The position numbers were made by a program, and so were the translations under genes. This document shows, in pieces, positions 1 through 7,346 of a stretch of DNA of 64,000 bases (positions are counted from its first letter, which is position 1; every line of letters starts with the position of its first letter). The notes beneath the pieces were generated by a model. The model worked only from the letters and a program-made list of their open reading frames with translations, searched no databases and had not been told where the DNA came from. This DNA comes from UBA668 sp043740085 (GTDB taxonomy: Bacteria; Actinomycetota; Acidimicrobiia; Acidimicrobiales; Ilumatobacteraceae). The stretch spans positions 25,969-89,968 of the forward strand of contig JAYUCY010000075.1 in NCBI GenBank assembly GCA_043740085.1, written 5' to 3'.

Positions 1-2
1 CT

Positions 3-623
3 GTGCCGCTCGATGATGCTGCGCTCGTGCGCGCAGCGCAGGGCGGCGACCGCGAGGCGCTCGATCAATTGTTCCGACGCCACTACGACCGCGTGCACGG
101 CGTGTGCCGCCGGATCACCGGCAACGATGCCGACGCTGCCGACGCGACTCAAGAAGCAATGATTGCCATGGTGCGCGCCCTCACCCGCTTCGACGGTCGC
201 TCGTCGTTCGGTACCTGGGCATACCGCATTGCCACCAATGCCAGCCTCGATGAACTGCGCCGGCGGCGGCGGCGTCCCCTCGTCGCTGGGCGTGACCACG
301 ACCATGGCAATCATCACGGCCACGACCTCCACGAGCACGCCGACCCGTCCGCCGGCGAACGCATTGAGCAGCTCGGTGATCGCCAACAGATCGATGTTGC
401 GCTGGCGGCACTTCCCGAAGACTTCCGCGTGCCAGTCGTCCTGCGCGACGTTGCCGACCTGGGCTACGCCGAGATCGCGGCCATCCTTGACATACCGGTA
501 GGCACCGTCAAAAGCCGTATCGCTCGCGGCCGCGCGATGCTGGCCAACACAATTTCCCGCGCGGACGGGAACAACGACGACGCGTCGGAGCGTCCAACAC
601 CTACGCACGACGACACGCAATGA
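3..623 (+). CDS. sigM: ECF sigma factor, SigM-like
   Basis: This is an extracytoplasmic-function RNA polymerase sigma factor. Region sigma-2 covers about residues 20-95 (core FGTWAYRIATNASLDELRR). Region sigma-4 covers about 125-185 and contains a helix-turn-helix (YAEIAAILDIPVGTVKSRIARGR). The sigM name rests on context: in mycobacteria and streptomycetes the order sigM, anti-sigma, trxB, trxA, cwlM, parB is conserved beside oriC. An unusual feature is a histidine-rich linker at residues 99-112, with seven histidines alternating with Asp, Gly and Glu, between the two domains. The first visible start is GTG at position 3, but the gene touches the window edge, so a start further upstream cannot be excluded. 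Its stop overlaps an 11-codon mini-ORF that leads to the anti-sigma gene. Confidence 0.85.
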   Translation: MPLDDAALVRAAQGGDREALDQLFRRHYDRVHGVCRRITGNDADAADATQEAMIAMVRALTRFDGRSSFGTWAYRIATNASLDELRRRRRRPLVAGRDHDHGNHHGHDLHEHADPSAGERIEQLGDRQQIDVALAALPEDFRVPVVLRDVADLGYAEIAAILDIPVGTVKSRIARGRAMLANTISRADGNNDDASERPTPTHDDTQ

Positions 624-655
624 ACAACGACGACCTGAACAACGCAACGCGATGA
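620..655 (+). other. 11-codon mini-ORF bridging sigma and anti-sigma genes
   Basis: The ATG at 620 overlaps the sigma-factor stop as ATGA. The frame encodes MNNDDLNNATR and its TGA at 653-655 overlaps the ATG of the anti-sigma gene, again as ATGA. It could act as a termination-reinitiation relay, or it could be chance in a repetitive AAC/GAC-rich stretch. The downstream protein also begins with a similar Asn/Asp-rich sequence. Confidence 0.3.
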
Positions 656-1494
656 CCGACCACAACCTGAACGACGAACTGAACCCGCAACACGAACTGG
701 CCAGCGCCTACCTTGACGCTGTGGCCAGCCCGGCAGAGCGCGCCCAGGTGGAGGCTGCGGCCGAACTGCAGGCCATCGTCGCCTCGTTCACCGCCGTGCG
801 GGCACTGGTTGCCGATGTCCCCACCGCAGCAGCCGACACTCGTGAGGCCGCGTTTGCCGCAGCTTTCGCCGAATTCGGTACGCCGGCTCTCGCACCCGCG
901 GCAGCCGGTGCAGCGATCGTCCCATTGAGCGCGAAGCGGCGCTGGGCCCGCCCGGTGCTCTCGGTCGCCGCTGCAGTACTCCTCGTTGGTGCCATCGGTG
1001 TTGCCGCCAAGGGCGCCCTTTCAGGCACTGACTCAACGTCGTCCGGCGCCAGCGTCGACTCCAGCGCGAAGGTGGCGGCGGCAGATGCCTCGACCGAAGC
1101 CCAGATGACATCCGACACGATGGCGGCAATGACACCGTCCACCATCGGCTCAATCAGTGGCGGCGCCCAGGCGGCACTCGTTATCGACACCCCCGAGCAA
1201 TTGCGGGCACTGGCCATGAGCCCGCCGGCCGACAGTGTCCTGCGGACAGCCGACCACCCTGAGGCAACCGCCGCTGCCAGCGAGACCACAGCGGGCACGG
1301 GCACCCTCCGGGCACCCACCGACCAAGGCACCGCCTACGCCCGGCCGGCGCTTGGCTGCCTCGCCTCGCAGCAGGTGTTCCTTGCCGACATTCAGTACCA
1401 GGGCGTCTTCGCGATCGCCGCTCGCGATACGGTCACCGGCATGACCTCTGCCATCACCGACGAGTGCACCGTGCTCGCCATCGTCGGGCCCTAA
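652..1494 (+). CDS. Probable membrane-anchored anti-sigma factor
   Basis: The product is 280 aa. The N-terminal ~55 residues (ASAYLDAVASPAERAQVEA) resemble the cytosolic anti-sigma domain of actinobacterial regulators. One transmembrane segment follows at about residues 100-119, then a Ser/Ala/Thr-rich extracytoplasmic part of about 160 residues. The HxxxCxxC zinc motif of ZAS-type anti-sigma factors is absent; the only Cys residues are in the C-terminal extracytoplasmic part. The gene directly follows the sigma factor, so it most likely sequesters it at the membrane. The function is inferred from position and topology, not from strong sequence identity. Confidence 0.7.
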   Translation: MTDHNLNDELNPQHELASAYLDAVASPAERAQVEAAAELQAIVASFTAVRALVADVPTAAADTREAAFAAAFAEFGTPALAPAAAGAAIVPLSAKRRWARPVLSVAAAVLLVGAIGVAAKGALSGTDSTSSGASVDSSAKVAAADASTEAQMTSDTMAAMTPSTIGSISGGAQAALVIDTPEQLRALAMSPPADSVLRTADHPEATAAASETTAGTGTLRAPTDQGTAYARPALGCLASQQVFLADIQYQGVFAIAARDTVTGMTSAITDECTVLAIVGP

Positions 1495-1503
1495 CCCGCC
1501 GCT

Positions 1504-2127
1504 ATGCAGGTCGCGCTGCTGACCGCCACTGCACTGTGCGCACTGGCCAACTGGTGGTCACGCCTCACCACTTCCGACCGCATCGAGGCGTGGGCCAAAC
1601 CGCTCACCACGATGCTGGTCGTCGGCCTTGCGCTCGCCAACGAGTCGCCAACGGGTCAGGTCGCCACCGCGGTCATTGCCCTGATGTTCTGCCTGTGGGG
1701 CGACATTGCCCTGATGGCACCGATCGACAACTTTGTCCTCGGGTTGGCGTCGTTCTTGATTGGCCACGTCGTCTTCATTGCACTCTTCGTGCAGTACGGC
1801 ATGCCACACGCCGCACTCGGAGCAGTTGCACTTGCCCTGATGGCGGTGCTCGCCGCGACAGTTGGTCGGCGCATCGTGAATGGTGCGATCGCGAAGGATC
1901 CTGCGCTGCGCATTCCAGTCGTTGCCTACCTGGTCGTCATTTCAGCGATGACGGTGTGTGGCTGGGCGACAGGCCTTGGCTGGGTGATCGCGGGCGCCAC
2001 CATGTTCGTCATCAGTGACTCGCTACTGGGTTGGCGAGCATTTGTGCGCGAACGCTCGTGGATGGCCGTGGCAGTGATGGTCACCTATCACGGCGCGATC
2101 GTCTCGCTGGCGCTCAGCCTCTGGTAA
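1504..2127 (+). CDS. YhhN-family (lysoplasmalogenase-like) membrane protein
   Basis: This is a 207-aa polytopic membrane protein of the YhhN/TMEM86 type. Family landmarks are visible in order: KPLTT near residue 33, GDIALM near 64, FLIGHVVFIALF near 80 and a late SDSLLGWRAF. Family members hydrolyse the vinyl-ether bond of lysoplasmalogens, but many bacterial members are uncharacterised, so the substrate is not certain. The gene starts 9 bases after the anti-sigma stop and is inserted between the anti-sigma and trxB genes, which are adjacent in mycobacteria. Confidence 0.7.
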   Translation: MQVALLTATALCALANWWSRLTTSDRIEAWAKPLTTMLVVGLALANESPTGQVATAVIALMFCLWGDIALMAPIDNFVLGLASFLIGHVVFIALFVQYGMPHAALGAVALALMAVLAATVGRRIVNGAIAKDPALRIPVVAYLVVISAMTVCGWATGLGWVIAGATMFVISDSLLGWRAFVRERSWMAVAVMVTYHGAIVSLALSLW

Positions 2128-2149
2128 CGAGGCGGGTAGGCTCCAGCTC

Positions 2150-2476
2150 ATGCCGGGTAACCCCTTCACCGATCCCAACTGGGCCCCCGACCTCGCCGAC
2201 ACTGTCGAGCGAGTGGTCGGCAAGGTCCGCTCCATAGCCACCGACAACGCCGTCAAGGCGTCGCGCGGTGTCGTCTTCGGCGTACTCGCACTCATCGCCG
2301 CAATCGTCGCTGTACCGCTCGTCATCATCTTGCTCCTCGGCGTCGTGCGCGAGGGTCTTGCCTTCTTTGTCAGCCATGGGCGCGCAGTCTGGATCTCATA
2401 CATGCTGCTCGGCAGCATCTTGATGATCGCTGGTTTCTTCGCACTCCGCGCCCGCTACGCCAAGGACCCTGCATGA
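2150..2476 (+). CDS. Small two-helix membrane protein, unknown function
   Basis: The product is 108 aa. It has a hydrophilic N-terminal ~40 residues rich in charged helix formers and then two hydrophobic segments (about residues 43-67 and 78-98) with a short charged tail. I do not recognise a named domain; the topology resembles phage-holin-superfamily or DUF-type actinobacterial envelope proteins. The stop overlaps the trxB start as ATGA (2473-2476), so the two are probably translated together. Confidence 0.6.
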   Translation: MPGNPFTDPNWAPDLADTVERVVGKVRSIATDNAVKASRGVVFGVLALIAAIVAVPLVIILLLGVVREGLAFFVSHGRAVWISYMLLGSILMIAGFFALRARYAKDPA

Positions 2477-3429
2477 GCCACCACCCAGTACTGATCATCG
2501 GCTCCGGCCCCGCCGGGCTCACCGCCGCCATCTACTCCGCGCGCGCCAACCTGGCGCCGTTGGTCATCGAAGGCGAGCCCAGCAGCACCAGCGACCAGCC
2601 GGGTGGCCAGCTCATGCTCACCACCGACGTCGAGAACTTCCCCGGCTTCCCCGAGGGCATCATGGGCCCCGACCTGATGACACGCATGCGCGAGCAGGCT
2701 GCCCGCTTCGGTGCCCAGTACCTCACCGAGAAGGTCACAGCGGTCGACTTCACGGAGCGCCCGTTCAAAGTGTGGGTTCGCGAGGCTCTGTTCACAGCCG
2801 ACGCGATCATTGTTTCCACCGGCGCGCAGAGCCTGATGTTGGGCCTCGAGGCTGAGTCCCGCCTACTCGGCCACGGTCTGTCCACGTGTGCCACCTGCGA
2901 CGGGTTCTTCTTCCGCGGCCAGGAGATTGCTGTCGTCGGTGGCGGCGACAGTGCCGTGGAGGAAGCCAGCTTCCTCACCAAGTTCGCCTCCAAGGTCATT
3001 CTCATTGTGCGCCGCGACGAGCTGCGCGCCAGCAAGATCATGCAAGAGCGGGCGCTCAACAATCCGAAGATCGAGCTGCGTTGGAACACGGTCGTTGACG
3101 ATCTCGTTGGCGAGCACAAGCTGGAGGGCGCCGTTGTGCGCGACGTCGTCACCGGCGAGGTCACCACGCTGCCCGTCACCGGCCTCTTCGTGGCCATTGG
3201 CCACCGCCCCAACACCGACCTGTTCAAAGGCGTACTGGCAATGGAGGACAGCGGCTATCTCATCACCCAGCCGGGTTCGTCCTATACCGACGTCGAAGGC
3301 GTTTTCGCCTGCGGCGACGTACAGGACCACACCTACCGCCAGGCCATCACTGCCGCCGGTTCCGGCTGCACCGCGGCTATCGATACCGAGCGCTGGCTGG
3401 AAGCCGGCGGTCACTCGTCACACACCTGA
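2473..3429 (+). CDS. trxB: Thioredoxin reductase
   Basis: This NADPH-dependent flavoenzyme reduces thioredoxin in the cytosol. The FAD-binding motif GSGPAGL is at residues 10-16, the redox-active CATC at 139-142, the NADPH-binding GGGDSAVEEA near 158 and the C-terminal FAD motif FACGDVQD near 284. The length of 318 aa is normal for low-molecular-weight reductases. It overlaps the upstream membrane gene and is followed 74 bases later by trxA. The pair lies in a sigma-factor-led cluster, as in mycobacteria, so control by the sigma factor is plausible but not shown. Confidence 0.97.
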   Translation: MSHHPVLIIGSGPAGLTAAIYSARANLAPLVIEGEPSSTSDQPGGQLMLTTDVENFPGFPEGIMGPDLMTRMREQAARFGAQYLTEKVTAVDFTERPFKVWVREALFTADAIIVSTGAQSLMLGLEAESRLLGHGLSTCATCDGFFFRGQEIAVVGGGDSAVEEASFLTKFASKVILIVRRDELRASKIMQERALNNPKIELRWNTVVDDLVGEHKLEGAVVRDVVTGEVTTLPVTGLFVAIGHRPNTDLFKGVLAMEDSGYLITQPGSSYTDVEGVFACGDVQDHTYRQAITAAGSGCTAAIDTERWLEAGGHSSHT

Positions 3430-3503
3430 CCACTGCGGAATTGGTGGCCGTGCCGGCTGGTTGCGGAGCGGTAGCATCACTCTCCCCTGCGAAAGGAACA
3501 GCC

Positions 3504-3839
3504 ATGGCCGATGGCATCGTCACCCTCACCACTTCTACGTTCGACGAGATGGTCGCCTCCAGCGACAAGCCGATTCTCGTTGACTTCTGGGCCGAATGGT
3601 GTGGTCCGTGCAAGATGATCGCCCCCATTCTGGGCGAGATCGCCACTGAGAACCCCGGCATCACCATTGCCAAGCTCAATGTCGATGAAAACCCCGACAT
3701 CGCCATGCGTTTCAATGTGATGAGCATTCCAACGCTGCTGGTCTTCAACCAGGGCGAGGTGCAAAAGCGCCTCGTTGGGGCCAAGGGCAAGGGCCAACTC
3801 CTGCAGGAGCTGAACGAATTTCTGCCTACTTCCCGCTGA
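3504..3839 (+). CDS. trxA: Thioredoxin
   Basis: This is a 111-aa classical thioredoxin with the active site WCGPCKM (Cys33 and Cys36) and the cis-proline motif SIPTLLVF near residue 74. The ATG at 3504 is chosen because GAAAGGA lies 7 bases upstream and the protein then starts just before the first beta strand. A longer reading from 3441 would add 21 residues with no family match. The stop TGA at 3837-3839 is embedded in CTGA, where the downstream cwlM-like frame probably starts. Confidence 0.97.
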   Translation: MADGIVTLTTSTFDEMVASSDKPILVDFWAEWCGPCKMIAPILGEIATENPGITIAKLNVDENPDIAMRFNVMSIPTLLVFNQGEVQKRLVGAKGKGQLLQELNEFLPTSR

Positions 3840-4795
3840 CTCTCGGTCAGCGCGGCGAGGCAATTCGCGATTTACAGCGCCGCCTCGGTGCCGCCGGGTT
3901 CACCCCTGCCGCGGGTACCGAGGCGGGCGTCTTTTGTGTTGCCACCGAACATGCCACACGAGGGTTCCAGCAGGCCCGCGGCTTGCACGCCAACGGCATC
4001 TGCGACGAGCACACCTGGACGGCGTTGGTCGAGGCGTCATGGAAGCCTGGCGATCGCCCACTGCTGCTGACCTCTCCCAACCTGCGTGGCGACGACGTTG
4101 CCGACCTGCAGACGCGTTTGGCGCGCCTCGGGTTCGATTGCGGCCGCATCGACGGCATATTCGGGCCACGCACGTCGCGGGCGCTGGCTGACTTTCAGTC
4201 CAACTGCGGCGTGCCGCCCGACGGCGTGTGCGGCCCCGACACCCTGCGCATCATCGTGCGAGTCAGCGGCCAAACCGGCACCGGGCCCGGTATCGGCGCA
4301 GTACGTGAACGCGAGAGTCTGCGCGCTGGCTTTGAGTCCTTGGCCAACTGCCGGGTGGTGATCGGCCAGTTCGGTGGGCTCAGCGGGCTGACCCGCACGC
4401 TGGCACGCGAGCTGCGCCAGCGGGGCGCCACCGTGATGCCGCTGGATGAGCCAGATGCGGTCGCTCAGGCGCTGGCCGCCAATCACTTCGGTGCGCACGT
4501 GTATGTCGGCTTTCAGGGCCATACCGAGGCCGCCGCGATTGCGCACTACTACCAGGTTCCCGCCTTCGAGTCCGTCGGTGGACGCACCTTGGCGGAGCTC
4601 ATTGCGCAGGAAATGCAGTCCGTCCCCGGCTTGGCGCCAGCCGTCAGCGGTATGCGGTTGCCGGTGCTCCGCGAGACGCGAATGCCGGCAGTGCTGGTGA
4701 CGGTCGGGCCGGTGCGAGCGGCTACCGATGCCACGCCGCAACTCGCAATCAGCGTGCTGCGGGCCCTCGACCTGTGGATCTTACGCACAGCCTGA
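3836..4795 (+). CDS. cwlM: CwlM-like peptidoglycan-binding pseudo-amidase
   Basis: Read from CTG at 3836 the protein has 319 aa. It has two peptidoglycan-binding-1 repeats (residues 4-64, beginning LGQRGEAIRDLQRRLG, and 84-141) and an N-acetylmuramoyl-L-alanine amidase-like fold (about 170-319). No ATG, GTG or TTG exists in frame before the TTG at residue 50, which would cut the first repeat in half. The CTG overlapping the trxA stop is therefore the likely start. No signal peptide is visible, so a cytosolic protein is expected. Zinc-ligand positions of active amidases are lost: IGQFGG stands where DPGHGG is expected, and VGFQGH where a SIHAN-type motif is expected. In mycobacteria the homologue at the same locus is a cytosolic regulator of MurA, not a cell-wall hydrolase; the same role is inferred here. 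Confidence 0.8.
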   Translation: MTLGQRGEAIRDLQRRLGAAGFTPAAGTEAGVFCVATEHATRGFQQARGLHANGICDEHTWTALVEASWKPGDRPLLLTSPNLRGDDVADLQTRLARLGFDCGRIDGIFGPRTSRALADFQSNCGVPPDGVCGPDTLRIIVRVSGQTGTGPGIGAVRERESLRAGFESLANCRVVIGQFGGLSGLTRTLARELRQRGATVMPLDEPDAVAQALAANHFGAHVYVGFQGHTEAAAIAHYYQVPAFESVGGRTLAELIAQEMQSVPGLAPAVSGMRLPVLRETRMPAVLVTVGPVRAATDATPQLAISVLRALDLWILRTA

Positions 4796-4820
4796 GAGTT
4801 TATCCACAGGTTTGTCCACG
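4773..4820. promoter_or_regulatory. DnaA-box cluster between cwlM and parB
   Basis: A perfect DnaA box, TTATCCACA, lies at 4800-4808. TTGTCCACG lies at 4812-4820, and TGTGGATCT (reverse of AGATCCACA) at 4773-4781 inside the cwlM 3' end. The site sits between convergent genes about 7 kb from the presumed oriC. A role as a DnaA-titration or regulatory site is inference. Confidence 0.55.
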
Positions 4821-4863
4821 GGTGTGCGTAACCCTCATCCGGAGGTTTCGCCCGGTAACATCG

Positions 4864-4902
4864 ACGCAGAGTAGGAATTGACGACTATTCAGCACTCTGC
4901 GT
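4864..4902. terminator. Inverted repeat at the cwlM/parB convergent junction
   Basis: ACGCAGAGT (4864-4872) is repeated inverted as ACTCTGCGT (4894-4902) with a 21-base loop; the right arm lies inside the parB 3' end. It could be a weak bidirectional terminator, but there is no strong U-tract. Confidence 0.3.
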
Positions 4903-5808
4903 AGAGATCCGGTGATAGATTCGTTCGAGATCTTCAAGATCCGCAAACTCAATCACCACCCTGCCTTTGCCTGTCCCCATCGTGACGTTCACCCGTGTGG
5001 ACAAGTATTCGGCGAGCAACTCCTCCAACTCCAGCAGACCTGGGGGGCGAAGGCGGGTAGCGGGGGTCAGGCCGGCGCCATCGACCGCCCTACCGGGCGT
5101 CGCCGGCTCAGCGGCTTCCGGCTCCGCGGCGCCACCGCGGTCGCGGACCGCTTCCTCGAGCATTCGAACCGACCAACTCTCGGCGGCGGCCCGACGAGCG
5201 AGTTGCTCTTGGAACGCTCGGTCCGGGCTGCCCAGCAACGCCTTGGCGTGGCCGGCGGACAGCCGACCGTCGGCGAGTAACGCTTGAATCGCCGGTGGCA
5301 ACGACAGCAGGCGCAATGTGTTGGTGATCGCAGAGCGGCTCTTCCCCACTCGCGATGCCACCTGCTCGTGGGTCAGTGAGAAGTCTTCGACGAGCTGCTG
5401 GTAGGCAGACGCCTCCTCCAACGCAGTCAGGTCCTGGCGATGAAGGTTCTCCACGAGCGCCCGCTCAACAGACCCCAAATCATCGGTCATGCGCACGATG
5501 GCGGGAATCACGGCCAGGCCAGCGCGACGAGCCGCACGCCAGCGCCGTTCACCTGCAACCAGTTCGTAGGTGCCATCCTCTGCACCCGGCCGCACCAACA
5601 CTGGTTGCAGCACACCAATCTCACGCACCGACGCCGCCAACTCTGCCAACGACTCCTCATCAAAATGTACGCGTGGCTGATGAGGGTTGGGAACGATGCT
5701 GGCAACGGGTAAGTCCTCCAGCCGAGGCTGGTCATCTGCCTCCACCGACGTGGCGTCGGCGGGGATGAGTGCACCGAGTCCTTTACCGAGTCCGCTGAGA
5801 CGGGCCAC
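4885..5808 (-). CDS. parB: Chromosome-partitioning protein ParB
   Basis: This 307-aa parS-binding protein loads at origin-proximal sites and spreads as a CTP-dependent clamp. The N-terminal ARLSGLGKGLGALIP leader, the CTP-binding GERRWRAARRAG motif and the helix-turn-helix (THEQVASRVGKSRSAITNTLRLL) are all present, followed by an acidic/Pro-Ala linker and a C-terminal dimer domain. The GTG at 5808 is chosen because AAGGAGG lies 6-12 bases upstream; a longer reading to 5886 has no family match. The start lies inside the 3' end of parA (26-base overlap). Two parS palindromes lie upstream of parA. Confidence 0.95.
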   Translation of the reverse strand: MARLSGLGKGLGALIPADATSVEADDQPRLEDLPVASIVPNPHQPRVHFDEESLAELAASVREIGVLQPVLVRPGAEDGTYELVAGERRWRAARRAGLAVIPAIVRMTDDLGSVERALVENLHRQDLTALEEASAYQQLVEDFSLTHEQVASRVGKSRSAITNTLRLLSLPPAIQALLADGRLSAGHAKALLGSPDRAFQEQLARRAAAESWSVRMLEEAVRDRGGAAEPEAAEPATPGRAVDGAGLTPATRLRPPGLLELEELLAEYLSTRVNVTMGTGKGRVVIEFADLEDLERIYHRISTQSAE

Positions 5809-6592
5809 CGCTGACCTCCTTGGCGACACCGCGGTATGCCGTAGCTCCGCGTGAGGTGGAATCGAACTGAATGATCGGCTGGCCAAACGACGGAGCTTCA
5901 GACAGACGAACGGTACGTGGCACTACCGTGCGGCACACCTTGTCACCAAAGTGCTCGCGTACTTCTTTGACGACCTGCTCGGCGAGCTTGGTACGCGCGT
6001 CGTACATCACACACACGATGGTGCTGACTTCCAATTGCGGGTTGAGGTTGCGCTTCACGAGGTCGACGTTGCGCAGCAACTGTCCAAGACCTTCCAGCGC
6101 GTAGTACTCGCACTGGATGGGCACCAACACCTCGGAGGCGGCATTGAGACCGTTGACGGTGAGAAGACCCAGCGACGGGGGACAGTCGATCAGTACGTAG
6201 TCATAGTCGTCGAGCACGTCAGCGACTGCCCTTCGAAGTCGATTCTCGCGACTGAATGCGGGAACGAGTTCAATCTCTGCGCCAGCGAGGTCGAGGCTGG
6301 CCGGCGCCACGAAGAGGTTCTTGACCGAGGACGGCTCGACACAGTTCTCCAGCGGTACTTCATGCATGATCACGTGGTACATGGAGGTCTCTAGACCGCG
6401 GTTGTCGATACCGAGGCCGGTCGACGCATTTCCTTGTGGGTCGAGGTCGACGATGAGTGTTCGGTAACCTAGCTCAGCAAGGCAGGCACCGAGGTTGACG
6501 GTGGTGGTGGTCTTCCCAACGCCACCCTTCTGATTGGCGATGGCAATCACACGGGGAAGAGGACGGCTCGCACTTGCGGCTGGCGTCAGCAC
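5783..6592 (-). CDS. parA: Chromosome-partitioning ATPase ParA (Soj)
   Basis: This 269-aa deviant-Walker ATPase drives segregation of the ParB-parS complex. The deviant Walker A KGGVGKTTT starts at residue 22, Walker A' (IVDLDPQGNAS) follows near 46, and Walker B (YVLIDCPPSLG) lies near residue 132. The GTG at 6592 has GGAG about 8 bases upstream. It forms a two-gene overlapping operon with parB. The 187-base region upstream carries both parS sites, so ParB could influence this promoter. Confidence 0.95.
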   Translation of the reverse strand: MLTPAASASRPLPRVIAIANQKGGVGKTTTTVNLGACLAELGYRTLIVDLDPQGNASTGLGIDNRGLETSMYHVIMHEVPLENCVEPSSVKNLFVAPASLDLAGAEIELVPAFSRENRLRRAVADVLDDYDYVLIDCPPSLGLLTVNGLNAASEVLVPIQCEYYALEGLGQLLRNVDLVKRNLNPQLEVSTIVCVMYDARTKLAEQVVKEVREHFGDKVCRTVVPRTVRLSEAPSFGQPIIQFDSTSRGATAYRGVAKEVSGGPSQRTR

Positions 6593-6700
6593 AGAACAAC
6601 TCCTGCAGGCTCAAGCCCAATGAGCAGCAACTCGGCGGGGGCGATGCCGAAGGATAGCGGACAATGCGCTCCGGCTGGTGTATCACCCACAAGTGGGCCC

Positions 6701-6722
6701 AGTTGTTCCACGTGGAACAACT
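6701..6722. promoter_or_regulatory. parS site 1 (22-bp perfect palindrome)
   Basis: The core TGTTCCACGTGGAACA is the actinobacterial parS form and is extended by three bases on each side to a perfect 22-bp palindrome. It lies between rsmG and parA, close to oriC, as expected for a ParB loading site. Confidence 0.9.
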
Positions 6723-6751
6723 GATGCGACCCAGAAAGTGGGATTCATGAA

Positions 6752-6767
6752 TGTTCCACGTGGAACA
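6752..6767. promoter_or_regulatory. parS site 2 (16-bp perfect palindrome)
   Basis: This second exact TGTTCCACGTGGAACA copy has its centre 48 bp from that of the first parS. It lies 13 bases downstream of the rsmG stop on the minus strand. Confidence 0.9.
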
Positions 6768-6779
6768 CTCCACGGGTTC

Positions 6780-7319
6780 CTAGCTGCGGAGAAAGACGCG
6801 AACGCCCTGCTCACGACCTTGATCGACGAGGCCGGACGACACGAGAAGCGCAGCGGGCCAACGGTCCATGTCGTCAACAGGAGGCTCACTGACGACCAAC
6901 TGACCGCCAGCACGGAGCAACACACCAGCCCACCGCACTGTGATCGGGGGGGCAGCAAAGCTTCGTGCCGTCACCACGTCGAAGGAGCCTGGCGCCGACT
7001 CCGCCAGGATTCGCACATCCTCCGCCCGAACATCCACCTGACCACTCAAGCCAAGGGATCGCACTGCGCGTGACAGTAGGTCGGCACGTGACTGTCGGCG
7101 CTCAACCAGCGTCACCTGAATCTCCGGCCGTCGCACAGCGATCACCAAACCCGGAAGACCGCCACCGGATCCGAGATCAACCAGCGTGCTCACCTGGGCA
7201 GGGAGCGCCGTGACAAACTGTTCCGCATGAACAATGGCCAGTACAAGCGAGGCCTCCCCAATCGCACCGCGCGCTTGAACAGCGCGCAGTGCGGAAAGGA
7301 GCGCCTCGTCGTCGTTCAA
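6780..7319 (-). CDS. rsmG: 16S rRNA (guanine-N7) methyltransferase RsmG
   Basis: This SAM-dependent enzyme methylates G527 of 16S rRNA (E. coli numbering). The SAM-binding motif LVDLGSGGGLPGLVIA starts near residue 46 and the later VTARSFAAP matches the family. At 179 aa it is shorter than the usual ~205-220 aa, lacking part of the N-terminal helix and of the C-terminus. The TTG at 7319, 27 bases after the jag stop, is the first in-frame start and no clear ribosome site is visible, so the start is less certain than the identity. It belongs to the rpmH-parB block. Confidence 0.85.
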   Translation of the reverse strand: MNDDEALLSALRAVQARGAIGEASLVLAIVHAEQFVTALPAQVSTLVDLGSGGGLPGLVIAVRRPEIQVTLVERRQSRADLLSRAVRSLGLSGQVDVRAEDVRILAESAPGSFDVVTARSFAAPPITVRWAGVLLRAGGQLVVSEPPVDDMDRWPAALLVSSGLVDQGREQGVRVFLRS

Positions 7320-7346
7320 CGCGTTGCGTCGTTCAAGAGATCAGCG

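Noticed and set aside
1464..2018. 184-codon plus-strand frame overlapping the YhhN gene
   Set aside because: Arg/His-rich composition of a shifted frame; the YhhN frame has the membrane helices and motifs.
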